Positions 36,105 to 43,644 of a stretch of DNA of 64,000 bases are shown piece by piece; positions within the stretch are counted from its first letter, which is position 1, and each line of letters begins with the position of its first letter. A program made the position numbers and the translations under genes. The stretch is from the NCBI RefSeq assembly GCF_015163075.1, contig NZ_JADDXU010000012.1:1-64000 (forward strand). Direction: 5' to 3'. The notes beneath the pieces are model-generated. The model saw only the letters and a list, made by a program, of their open reading frames with translations. It ran no database searches and was not told where the DNA came from. Origin of the DNA: Streptomyces justiciae. Lineage in GTDB: Bacteria; Actinomycetota; Actinomycetes; Streptomycetales; Streptomycetaceae.

Positions 36105-36108
36105 ATGA
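36046..36108 (+). CDS. 20-codon micro-ORF 2 (pxpB start/pxpA end chimera)
   Basis: Encodes MNMRALPAG then TESDVRVEAVA, differing from micro-ORF 1 in four residues. GGAGG precedes it by 7 nt in the first unit. Its TGA overlaps the ATG of pxpB at 36105. Its continued open frame suggests selection for length modulo three or coupling, but this is only inference. Confidence 0.5.
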   Translation: MNMRALPAGTESDVRVEAVA

Positions 36109-36731
36109 GCGTGAGGGCGCTGCCCGTCGGCGACGCGGCGCTGCTCGTGGAGGTTTCGTCGGGCGAGGAGGCGCAGGCGCTGCACGCGGAGTTGCTGCGC
36201 CGCCGTGCGGAGGGCTCCCTGTCCGTCCGCGAGATCGTCCCCGCGGCCCGCACGGTCCTCCTCGACGGCCTCACCGACCCGGCCCGTCTGGCCGCCGAAC
36301 TGACCGCCGCCGACGTGCCGCCCGCTCCCCCACGCGCGCGTGCCGTCGTCGAACTCCCTGTGCGCTACGACGGCCCGGACCTGGCCGACGTGGCCGCGCA
36401 CTGGGGCGTCGCGCCGCACGAGGTGGCCCGCATCCACGCGGCCACCGAGTTCAGCGTCGCCTTCTGCGGCTTCGCACCCGGCTTCGGCTACCTCACCGGC
36501 CTGCCGGAGCGGTACGACGTCCCACGCCGAGCCACTCCGCGTACGGCCGTCCCCGCCGGTGCGGTGGCGCTGGCGGGGCCCTACACGGGCGTGTACCCCC
36601 GCTCCTCGCCCGGCGGTTGGCAACTGATCGGCACCACGGAGGCCGTCCTGTGGGACCACGCGCGCGTACCGGCCGCGCTGCTCTCGCCGGGCACGCGCGT
36701 GAAGTTCGTGCCGACAGAGGTGGTCGCATGA
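36105..36731 (+). CDS. pxpB: 5-oxoprolinase subunit PxpB (KipI-like)
   Basis: The 208-residue carboxyltransferase subunit C/KipI-family protein has the signature FCGFAPGFGYLTGLPERYDV and the PGGWQLIG end. Together with PxpC it forms the ATP-using half of 5-oxoprolinase. The start at 36105 is fixed by GGAGG in the preceding repeat unit and by MSVRALPVGDAALLVE. An ATGA overlap links it to pxpC. Confidence 0.93.
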   Translation: MSVRALPVGDAALLVEVSSGEEAQALHAELLRRRAEGSLSVREIVPAARTVLLDGLTDPARLAAELTAADVPPAPPRARAVVELPVRYDGPDLADVAAHWGVAPHEVARIHAATEFSVAFCGFAPGFGYLTGLPERYDVPRRATPRTAVPAGAVALAGPYTGVYPRSSPGGWQLIGTTEAVLWDHARVPAALLSPGTRVKFVPTEVVA

Positions 36732-37597
36732 CGGACCGCGCGCTCTCGGTCGTCCGCGCCGGCGCGCTGACCACCGTGCAGGACCTGGGCCGCCCCGGCC
36801 ACGCCCACCTCGGCGTACCCCGCGCAGGAGCCCTGGACGGCCCCGCGGCAGCGCTCGTCAACCGGCTGGTCGGCAATCCACCGGAGGCAGCCGTCCTGGA
36901 GACCACGCTCAACGGCTGTTCCCTACGGCCGCGTTCAGCGGTCACCGTGGCCGTCGGCGGCGCTCCCTGCCCGGTCAGGGTGGACGGACGCCCGGTCGCG
37001 TGGGGTGGGCCGGTGCGCGTGCCCGCCGGGGCGCTCTTGAACGTCGGAACTGCCCGTCACGGCGTACGCAGCTACGTGGGCGTCTCCGGCGGCATCGCCG
37101 TCGAGCCGGTGCTCGGCAGCCGCTCCACGGACCTCCTCTCCGGCCTGGGCCCGGCCCCGCTCACGGACGGCGCGGTCCTGCCCCTGGGGAGCCCGACGCA
37201 CCTCCACGCGCGCGTGGACGTCGCCCCGCAGCCGGCACCTCCGACCGAACTCGTCCTCCGGGTGATGCTCGGCCCGCGCGACGACTGGTTCACGCCGGAG
37301 GCGGTACGGGCTTTCACCTCCCGCACCTACCGGGTGTCCCTGGCCAGCAACCGCATCGGCCTGCGCACGGAAGGTCCCGCGCTGGACCGTGCCCGGCGGG
37401 GTGAACTCCCCAGCGAGGGCATGGTCCTGGGCGCGGTCCAGGTCCCGCCGGACGGCCGGCCGGTGGTGTTCCTGGCGGACCATCCGACGACGGGCGGTTA
37501 CCCCGTGATCGCGGTGGTGCGTACAGAAGACCTCTCGGCGGCGGCCCAGGCGGTACCAGGAACGCCGGTTCGCTTCCTGGGCGTGCGCAGGCACTGA
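36728..37597 (+). CDS. pxpC: 5-oxoprolinase subunit PxpC (KipA-like)
   Basis: The 289-residue carboxyltransferase subunit D/KipA-family protein, with QDLGRPGHAHLGVPRAGALD, the substrate-loop RVPAGALLNVG and FLADHPTTGGYPVIAVV, completes the PxpABC enzyme. The ATG overlaps the pxpB stop. It is the last gene of the operon, followed by a strong hairpin. Confidence 0.93.
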   Translation: MTDRALSVVRAGALTTVQDLGRPGHAHLGVPRAGALDGPAAALVNRLVGNPPEAAVLETTLNGCSLRPRSAVTVAVGGAPCPVRVDGRPVAWGGPVRVPAGALLNVGTARHGVRSYVGVSGGIAVEPVLGSRSTDLLSGLGPAPLTDGAVLPLGSPTHLHARVDVAPQPAPPTELVLRVMLGPRDDWFTPEAVRAFTSRTYRVSLASNRIGLRTEGPALDRARRGELPSEGMVLGAVQVPPDGRPVVFLADHPTTGGYPVIAVVRTEDLSAAAQAVPGTPVRFLGVRRH

Positions 37598-37607
37598 CCA
37601 GCTCCGG

Positions 37608-37646
37608 AGGCGCGTGGGGAGCTGCCCGACCAGCCCCCACGCGCCT
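37608..37646. terminator. bidirectional terminator after pxpC
   Basis: A 12-bp perfect stem (37608-37619 with 37635-37646, 15-nt loop) lies between pxpC and the convergent SGNH gene. There is no T-run. Confidence 0.7.
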
Positions 37647-37659
37647 GCGGCCAGAACCG

Positions 37660-38496
37660 CTACGCCGCCTCCGGCAAGGACAGCGCAGACAAAGCAGCCG
37701 AAACCGCAGCTGTCGCCCCCAGATCCAGCCGCGCACTCGTCCCCCGAGCCCGATGCCGCATCTCATCCGCCGCGAGCCGGAGCAACTGCGGCAACAGATC
37801 CGTACACCGCCGGGCCACCCACCCCGTCCCCGCCGTGGCCAGCCACCACAGACTCGCCGACGTGGTGGGTTGCGGAGACTCGGGCTCGGGGGAAGGCGCC
37901 GCCCCCGTCGCAAGCCCGGCCTCCGCCAGCACCGCGTGGAACCGTACGGCCAGCTGCCGGTGCCCCCGCTCACCCGGGTGGAGCCGATCCGCGCTCCACA
38001 TCGCGCGGTCGGTGATCCAGGCCCCCTCGGCGGCATGGAGGTGCACCGCCCCGTACCGCTCCGAGAGCGCGTGGACCACGGAGTTGACCGCCCGCTGCCG
38101 CCGGGCCAGCGGGCTCGCCAGCGCCCCCGGCAGCCCCAGCATCGCGCCGGGATCGGGCAGACAGGCCGTGAGCAGCAGCGCACCCTGCTCGGTGAACGCC
38201 GCGTACACCGCGTCGAGCCGGGCGGCCACGGCGTGGATGTCGAAGGTGCAGCGGAGGGTGTCGTTGACTCCGACGACGACGGACACGACGTCCGGGCGCA
38301 GGGCCAGCCCGGCGGGCAGCTGCCGTTCCAGCACGTCCCGGGTCTGTGCCCCGCTGACCGCGAGGTTGGTGAACTCCACGGCCGGGCCGAGCCCGTCGGC
38401 GAGCAGCGCGGCCCAGCCCCGCCAGCCGTCGCCGACGGGGTCGCCCACCCCCTCGGTCAGCGAGTCACCGAGGGCGACGAACCGGAGGGGTCTCAT
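37660..38496 (-). CDS. SGNH/GDSL-type hydrolase
   Basis: The 278-residue esterase/lipase-like protein has block I ALGDSLTEGVGD (GDSL Ser), GVNDT (GxND) and the C-terminal DRLHPGERGH (DxxH). No signal peptide is seen, so it is intracellular or works on a cytoplasmic ester. It is the last gene of an operon whose stops and starts overlap (ATGA) with two glycosyltransferases, so de-acylation of a glycolipid or glycan intermediate is plausible. Confidence 0.88.
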   Translation of the reverse strand: MRPLRFVALGDSLTEGVGDPVGDGWRGWAALLADGLGPAVEFTNLAVSGAQTRDVLERQLPAGLALRPDVVSVVVGVNDTLRCTFDIHAVAARLDAVYAAFTEQGALLLTACLPDPGAMLGLPGALASPLARRQRAVNSVVHALSERYGAVHLHAAEGAWITDRAMWSADRLHPGERGHRQLAVRFHAVLAEAGLATGAAPSPEPESPQPTTSASLWWLATAGTGWVARRCTDLLPQLLRLAADEMRHRARGTSARLDLGATAAVSAALSALSLPEAA

Positions 38497-39722
38497 CGCA
38501 GGCCTCCGCCGCTCTGAACGCCACCCGGCACGCCACCCGGAACCCCGCCCTGAACCTCACGCACCCGCACCGTCGCATCGTGCGCGGCAAGAAACGCCTC
38601 CACAGCCGCCCCCCACCCGAAGCACTCCGCACGCGCGCGTGCGGCCCCTCGGCGCTCGTCGACGGGACGGTCGAGCAGCATCTCCACGGCGTCCGCGAAG
38701 GCGGCCCCGTGATCCGCCGCGACCGCTCCCGCCACCCCGATCACCTCGGGCAGCGCGGAGGAGGCGCTCACGACGACGGGCGTGCCGCAGGCCATCGCCT
38801 CCAGCGCGGCGAGCCCGAACGTCTCGGCGGGCCCGGGGGCCAGGCACACGTCGGCGGACGCCTGGAGGGCGCCGAGCAACCCGCGGTCGGTGACGTGCCC
38901 GAGGAAGACGGCCGGCAACCCGCGCTCCCGCGCCCGCTGTTCGAGCCGCGACCGCAAGGGCCCGTCCCCGGCCACCACCAGCACCGCCCGCCTCCCCCGC
39001 CGTACGAGCGCCTCCAGGGCGTCCAGCGCGGTGCCGGGTCGTTTCTCCACCGACAGCCGGGTGCACGTCACCAGCAGCGTCTCGTCCACGCGCGCGTAGA
39101 CGCCACGCAGCCGCGCGTCACGCAGCGCCGGGTGCCGTTCGGACAGGTCGACGCCGAGGGGCGCCCGTACGACGTTGCGCGCGCCGATCCGGACGAACTC
39201 CCGCTCGGCGAACTCGGTGGTGCACACCACGCGCGCGTAGGTGTGTGCGGTACGGACGTTCAGCGCGTCCGCGGCACGCCTGGCCGCGCCCTCGGGGACG
39301 CCCCAGGTGCGCAGGACGCCGTCGGCGGTCTCGTGGGAGACCATCACGGCCGGCACCCGCGCGCGTCGCGCCCACCTGCCGGTCCACCTCAGGGTCGTAC
39401 GGTCGGAGACCTCCAGGCGGTCGGGGGCCAGCGCCTCCAGGAGCCGGGCCACCCGCCGCCGGTCGGCGAGCACGCGGTAGCCGCCGGTGCCCGGCAGCAG
39501 CGGCCCCGGCAGGGTGATCACCCGCCCCTGCTCGGTCTCGACGTCACTGACCCGCTCACCCGGCACGACGAGCACGGGCTCGTGCCCGGCCACCTTGTAG
39601 CCCTTGCCGAGCTCACGCAGCGCGGTCCGCAGACCGCCTGAAGCAGGCGCGACGAAGTTCGCGAGCCGGACGATCCGCAACGGACGGACGCCGCCCCCGG
39701 CTTCGGTCCACGAACCGCTCAT
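38493..39722 (-). CDS. GT4-family glycosyltransferase (second of pair)
   Basis: The 409-residue GT-B enzyme has an N-terminal acceptor domain and a C-terminal donor domain with APGPAETFGLAALEAMACGTP. The GPAETFG segment carries the catalytic/donor Glu (EX7E). The end has a short glycine/valine repeat (GGVPGGVPGGVQ). It probably uses a nucleotide sugar or GDP-mannose; the acceptor is unknown, perhaps a lipid. The ATG overlaps the stop of the upstream glycosyltransferase. A much longer upstream frame is only the antisense shadow of that gene. Confidence 0.85.
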   Translation of the reverse strand: MSGSWTEAGGGVRPLRIVRLANFVAPASGGLRTALRELGKGYKVAGHEPVLVVPGERVSDVETEQGRVITLPGPLLPGTGGYRVLADRRRVARLLEALAPDRLEVSDRTTLRWTGRWARRARVPAVMVSHETADGVLRTWGVPEGAARRAADALNVRTAHTYARVVCTTEFAEREFVRIGARNVVRAPLGVDLSERHPALRDARLRGVYARVDETLLVTCTRLSVEKRPGTALDALEALVRRGRRAVLVVAGDGPLRSRLEQRARERGLPAVFLGHVTDRGLLGALQASADVCLAPGPAETFGLAALEAMACGTPVVVSASSALPEVIGVAGAVAADHGAAFADAVEMLLDRPVDERRGAARARAECFGWGAAVEAFLAAHDATVRVREVQGGVPGGVPGGVQSGGGLR

Positions 39723-40846
39723 GCCGCCACCGCCATCCGCCGACCGGCCAGCACACCCGCGTAGTGCCCGAGCAGCTGATCGCCTACGGCCGCCCAGGTG
39801 CGGCCCTCGACGGTCGCCCGTCCCGCGGCTCCGTACGCGGCCCGCAGTCCGGGATCGGCGGCCAGGGCCCACACGGCGTCCCGTACGGCGGCCGCGTCGC
39901 GCGGCGGGACCAGCAGGCCGGTGCGGCCGTGGGCGACGAGGTCGAGCGGGCCGCCCGCGGCCGGTGCGACCACGGGGACCCCGCTGGCCATGGCCTCCTG
40001 GACGGTCTGGCAGAAGGTCTCGAAGGGCCCGGTGTGCGCGAAGACGTCCAGGGAGGCGAAGATCCGGGCCAGTTCGTCGCCGGTGCGGCGGCCCAGGAAG
40101 ACCGCGCCCGGCAGGGCTTCCGTCAGGGTCGGCAGGCTCGGCCCGTCGCCCACGACGACCACGCGGACGCCGTCGAGGCCGCACACGCCCGCCAGCAGCT
40201 CGACCTGCTTCTCGGGGGCGAGCCGGCCGACGTAGCCGACGATCAGCTCGCCGTTCGGGGCGAGTTCGCGGCGCAGTGCCTCGTCGCGCAGCCCGGGGTG
40301 GAAGCGGGCGGTGTCCACGCCGCGCGGCCACAGCCGCACCCGGGGGACGCCGTGGGACTCCAGGTCGTGCAGGGCGGCGCTGGACGGGGCGAGGGTGAGG
40401 TCGGCGGCGGCGTGGACGGAGCGGATGCGGCGCCACGCGGCCGCCTCGCCGGCGTGGACGTAGGTGCGGGCGTATCCGGCGAGGTCGGTCTGGTAGACGG
40501 CGACGGCGGGGAGGCCGAGCCGGGTGGCGGCCGCCATGCCGCGGACGCCGAGGACGAAGGGGCTGGCCAGGTGGACGAGGTCCGCGCGGTGCTCGGCGAT
40601 GGCCGCGGCGACGCGCCGACTGGGGAGGGCGACCCGGACCTGGGGGTAGCCCGGCAGGGGGAGGGAAGGGACACGGACGACGGGGCACGGCGCCAAGACG
40701 TCGGGCCCGGTACCGGCCGCGGTGGCCGGCGCGACGACGAGCGGGGAATGACCGCGATCCACGAGGTGCCGGGCGGTCTGGAGCGCGCAGTGGGCCACGC
40801 CGTTCACGTCGGGGGGAAAGGATTCGGTCACGATGACGACACGCAT
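39719..40846 (-). CDS. GT4-family glycosyltransferase (first of pair)
   Basis: The 375-residue glycosyltransferase starts VVIVTESFPPDVNGVAHCAL, typical of phosphatidylinositol- or diacylglycerol-mannosyltransferase-like enzymes (MgtA/PimB type). The donor site FAHTGPFETFCQTVQEAMAS has the EX7E pair. It heads an overlapping three-gene operon with a second glycosyltransferase and an SGNH hydrolase. The product is probably a glycosylated lipid or small glycan; identity is not decided. Confidence 0.87.
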   Translation of the reverse strand: MRVVIVTESFPPDVNGVAHCALQTARHLVDRGHSPLVVAPATAAGTGPDVLAPCPVVRVPSLPLPGYPQVRVALPSRRVAAAIAEHRADLVHLASPFVLGVRGMAAATRLGLPAVAVYQTDLAGYARTYVHAGEAAAWRRIRSVHAAADLTLAPSSAALHDLESHGVPRVRLWPRGVDTARFHPGLRDEALRRELAPNGELIVGYVGRLAPEKQVELLAGVCGLDGVRVVVVGDGPSLPTLTEALPGAVFLGRRTGDELARIFASLDVFAHTGPFETFCQTVQEAMASGVPVVAPAAGGPLDLVAHGRTGLLVPPRDAAAVRDAVWALAADPGLRAAYGAAGRATVEGRTWAAVGDQLLGHYAGVLAGRRMAVAA

Positions 40847-41005
40847 ACCGGTGTTGTCGCCGCACCGGACGTGAACGCGTCAACGTGGATCTTTCCGGAC
40901 GGGGAACGTCCCGTGAGCGTTCCGTCGCACACCCGCGCAGGTCAGGCTCTGTCCATACGCGCCTGACCCGCGGGTCGTCCCGAGTTCACCCTGAGGGCGT
41001 GCCTG

Positions 41006-42427
41006 TCACATGGCGGCGGTGTCCGGAGGGCCGATCCGGCTGCGTACGGCGGTCTGGACCTCGGCCTCCTCGGCCGGGTCGGCGGCGAGCCGGCGGAGTT
41101 GCTCGACGACGCGGGCGTCGGCGGTCTCGGCGTGCCGGGCGGCGATCTCGCGGGTGGTCTCCTCGCAGTCCCAGAGGCACTCGACGGCGAAGCCGGTGGC
41201 GAAGGAGGGGTCGGTGGCGGCGAGGGCCCGGGCGGCCCGGCCGCGCAGATGGGACGAGGCCGTCTCGCGGTAGACATGGCGCAGTACGGGGGCGGCGCAG
41301 GCGATACCGAGGCGTCCGGTGCCGTCGACGAGGGTCCACAGGGTCGGTGCGTCCGGCCCCTCGCCCCGTACGGCCTCGCGCAGGGCGGCGAGGACGAGGT
41401 CCTTGTCCTCGGCTCCGCCGCGGCAGGCGAGCATGCGTCCGGCGGCGGCACCCAGCGGATCGGGCCGGTGGGCCCAGCTGCGGGCACGGTCCACGGCGGC
41501 GATGCTGCGCATCCGTTCGAAGGCGTCGACGGCGGCCTCGACGACCGGTGCCGAGCCGGTGACCACGGCGGCCTCGATCAGATCGAGGGCGTCGGGATCA
41601 TTGCCGTCGGCGAGGTAGCGCAGTGCGGTGCAGCGGGCTCCCTCGGTGCCGTCCTTGGCGGCGGCGACGATCTCGGGCCGGTCCTCGGGTCCGGCGACCG
41701 CCATGAGGCAGCGGGCGGCGGGGACATGGAGCGCGGCGCCGCGTTCGACGCCCTGCTCGGCCCATTCGAAGACCGCCTGCACGCTCCACCCCGGACGGGG
41801 CCCGGTAGGTCGCATCTGCCGCTGCCAGCGGTCGAAGCAGCCGGCCTCCTGAGCGGCACGCACGCGCGTGGCGATCGCTTCGCGCGGATCCTCGGCCCAC
41901 AGCCGCCAGGGCCGGGGTTCGAAGGCGTCGCGCACGGTGGCGGCCAGCTCGGCCTCGCCCTCGGGGTCGGTGCCGAAACGGGCCAGTACGGGGGCGGCGA
42001 GGGCGCGCAGCCCGGCGTCGTCGTCCCTGAGGGCCAGCTCGTCCAGGGCCCAGGCCCAGTTGGAGCCCGTGGCGGCGTACCTGCGCAGCAGTTCGAGCGC
42101 GTCCCGCCTGCCGTAGGAGGCGAGGTGCCCGAGGACCGCCAGGGCGAGGCCGGTCCGTGACTCCTCGTCGTCGAAGTGGTCCTCGACGTCGAAGAGGTGG
42201 GCCTCGATGCGGTCCAGCTCGCCGCCCAGGTCGAGGTAGAGACGGGCGTAGTAAAGGGAGCGGTTCTCCACCTGCCAGTCGTGGCGGGGGTCCCGCAGCA
42301 CACAGTGGTTCAGGGCCGCGAGCGCTTCGGCGCGCGGGGCGGTGAGCGCGTGCAGTGTGCCGTCGCCGCGACCCCTCTGGAGCAGGCCGAGCAGCGTACC
42401 GCTGGGCGCTATGACCGGTTCGAACAT
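41006..42427 (-). CDS. HEAT-repeat protein
   Basis: The 473-residue protein consists of repeated helical pairs (for example AEALAALNHCVLRD, ALAVLGHLASYGRRDALELL, AEVQTAVRSR near the end), fitting HEAT/armadillo repeats throughout. Such scaffolds bind proteins or nucleic acids, but no partner is visible. The ATG at 42427 has GTGAGG at suitable distance; a GTG five codons earlier lacks it. Function unknown, present in other Streptomyces. Confidence 0.75.
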   Translation of the reverse strand: MFEPVIAPSGTLLGLLQRGRGDGTLHALTAPRAEALAALNHCVLRDPRHDWQVENRSLYYARLYLDLGGELDRIEAHLFDVEDHFDDEESRTGLALAVLGHLASYGRRDALELLRRYAATGSNWAWALDELALRDDDAGLRALAAPVLARFGTDPEGEAELAATVRDAFEPRPWRLWAEDPREAIATRVRAAQEAGCFDRWQRQMRPTGPRPGWSVQAVFEWAEQGVERGAALHVPAARCLMAVAGPEDRPEIVAAAKDGTEGARCTALRYLADGNDPDALDLIEAAVVTGSAPVVEAAVDAFERMRSIAAVDRARSWAHRPDPLGAAAGRMLACRGGAEDKDLVLAALREAVRGEGPDAPTLWTLVDGTGRLGIACAAPVLRHVYRETASSHLRGRAARALAATDPSFATGFAVECLWDCEETTREIAARHAETADARVVEQLRRLAADPAEEAEVQTAVRSRIGPPDTAAM

Positions 42428-42728
42428 GGGAAACAGCCTCACATCAAGCGTCGACGCAACCGGGGTTCTTGCTTCACCTGGCCGCGTGACAACACGTCGG
42501 GGCGCCCGCCGTTTCCTGCTTGCTGTAGACCATTTTCCTCTGCCTCTCGTCGGTGGCCCATGCGGACCGCATCACGGCCCGCGCGGTGCGGCAACACCTG
42601 CCCAGCCATCGCGTCCGTGAATCACGACGTCATGATGACTCGGCACTTCCATCTGCCGCGACCGAAATTTCGGCGGCCCTGTACCGCCTCCCCCGTTTTC
42701 CGTGTTTTCGCTGGTCAGAGCGTTCGGA
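42428..42728. other. intergenic stretch with a 12-bp palindrome
   Basis: No gene or clear promoter was found in this 301-bp stretch upstream of the HEAT gene. The perfect palindrome CCGAAATTTCGG (42662-42673) is the most notable element and lies in an AT-richer patch. It might be an operator or a terminator of the ankyrin gene. Confidence 0.35.
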
Positions 42729-43121
42729 TCAGTGTGCGCCGAACAATTCGAGGAGTTCGGCCTTGCCGAACATCCGGGCGGTGTCGACGGCCGACGGGGT
42801 TCCCGCGGCCGGATCGGCGCCACCTTCCAGAAGTGCCTTGATCACTTCCGTCTCGCCCTTGAAGACCGCCCCGGCGAGCGGGGTCTGGCCTCGGTCGTTG
42901 ACCTCGTCGGCCGCGGCCCCGCGCGCGAGCAGCGCGCGCACCGCCTCGGCGTGGCCGTGATAGGCCGCGAGCATGACGAGGGAGTCACCGCGGTCGTTGG
43001 TGAGGTTGGCCGGAACGCCTGCGTCGACGTACGACACGAGCGCCTCGGTCTGCCCCCTGCGGGCCAGATCGAAGATCTTGGTCGCCAGCTCCACGACCTC
43101 GGGGTCGGGGGCTTCACTCAT
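42729..43121 (-). CDS. small ankyrin-repeat protein
   Basis: The 130-residue protein has about three ankyrin repeats (VPANLTNDRGDSLVMLAAYH, DRGQTPLAGAVFKGETEVIK and a shorter end). It is cytoplasmic and probably mediates a protein interaction. The ATG at 43121 gives MSEAPDPEV; a longer frame to 43187 is unlikely. It neighbours smeA-sffA divergently, as I recall in S. coelicolor, where its role is unknown. Confidence 0.82.
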   Translation of the reverse strand: MSEAPDPEVVELATKIFDLARRGQTEALVSYVDAGVPANLTNDRGDSLVMLAAYHGHAEAVRALLARGAAADEVNDRGQTPLAGAVFKGETEVIKALLEGGADPAAGTPSAVDTARMFGKAELLELFGAH

Positions 43122-43382
43122 CGGCCGGACCGCCTCTCCATACAACCGTTCAGGTGAATCGCCAGGGTACTGGCTCGCGCGGCACATGACCCGATGTGCC
43201 GGAGGTAAAGATCACCACTGACCCGGTCGGACGCAAGTCCCCTGCTCATCCGGCCCAAGCCGCCCCCGTCAAGCGGGTGAAACATCCCGGAATTCACCCG
43301 GTTGCACCTTTTATCGTATGGATACATCCTGTGAGCCTGGAAGTACTCATGGTGACTGTCCCCCCGAACCAGGAGACCTCAA

Positions 43383-43577
43383 ATGATCCTGTCCATCTCA
43401 GGCGTGGTCCTGCTCGGCATCATCGTCTTCCTCTTCTTCCGCAAGGACGGACTCAAGGCGTCGCACGCCTTTGTCGCCGCCCTCTTCGGCTTCTATCTCG
43501 CGAGCACCGCCATCGCTCCGAGCATCAGAGCCGGCGGGGAGAGCCTGGCGAGCCTGCTCGGCGGCATCAAGTTCTGA
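43383..43577 (+). CDS. smeA: SmeA-type small sporulation membrane protein
   Basis: The 64-residue protein has two membrane segments: MILSISGVVLLGIIVFLFF and HAFVAALFGFYLASTAIA, split by a short basic loop (RKDGLKAS). Its size, position and next gene match S. coelicolor smeA, a developmentally controlled small membrane protein that targets the FtsK-like SffA to sporulation septa. The ATG has a GGAG-type site upstream. The gap to sffA is 67 bp and the two are probably cotranscribed. In S. coelicolor the pair is under whi-gene control; no GACAC WhiA-type motif was seen near the start. Confidence 0.82.
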   Translation: MILSISGVVLLGIIVFLFFRKDGLKASHAFVAALFGFYLASTAIAPSIRAGGESLASLLGGIKF

Positions 43578-43644
43578 CGCCGCTTCTTTCGACGCCCCTT
43601 CCCCAGGCGTCCCTCCCTTCCGTACGCACCTTCAGGAGACTGCA

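Noticed and set aside
35958..36131. The pxpA/pxpB repeats as a CRISPR or phage attachment site.
   Set aside because: They are contiguous without spacers, and are explained as duplications of the adjacent gene ends.
39723..40883. N-terminal extension of the second glycosyltransferase to 796 residues.
   Set aside because: The extra part is arginine/proline-rich shadow of the first glycosyltransferase; an ATGA overlap gives the natural start at 39722.
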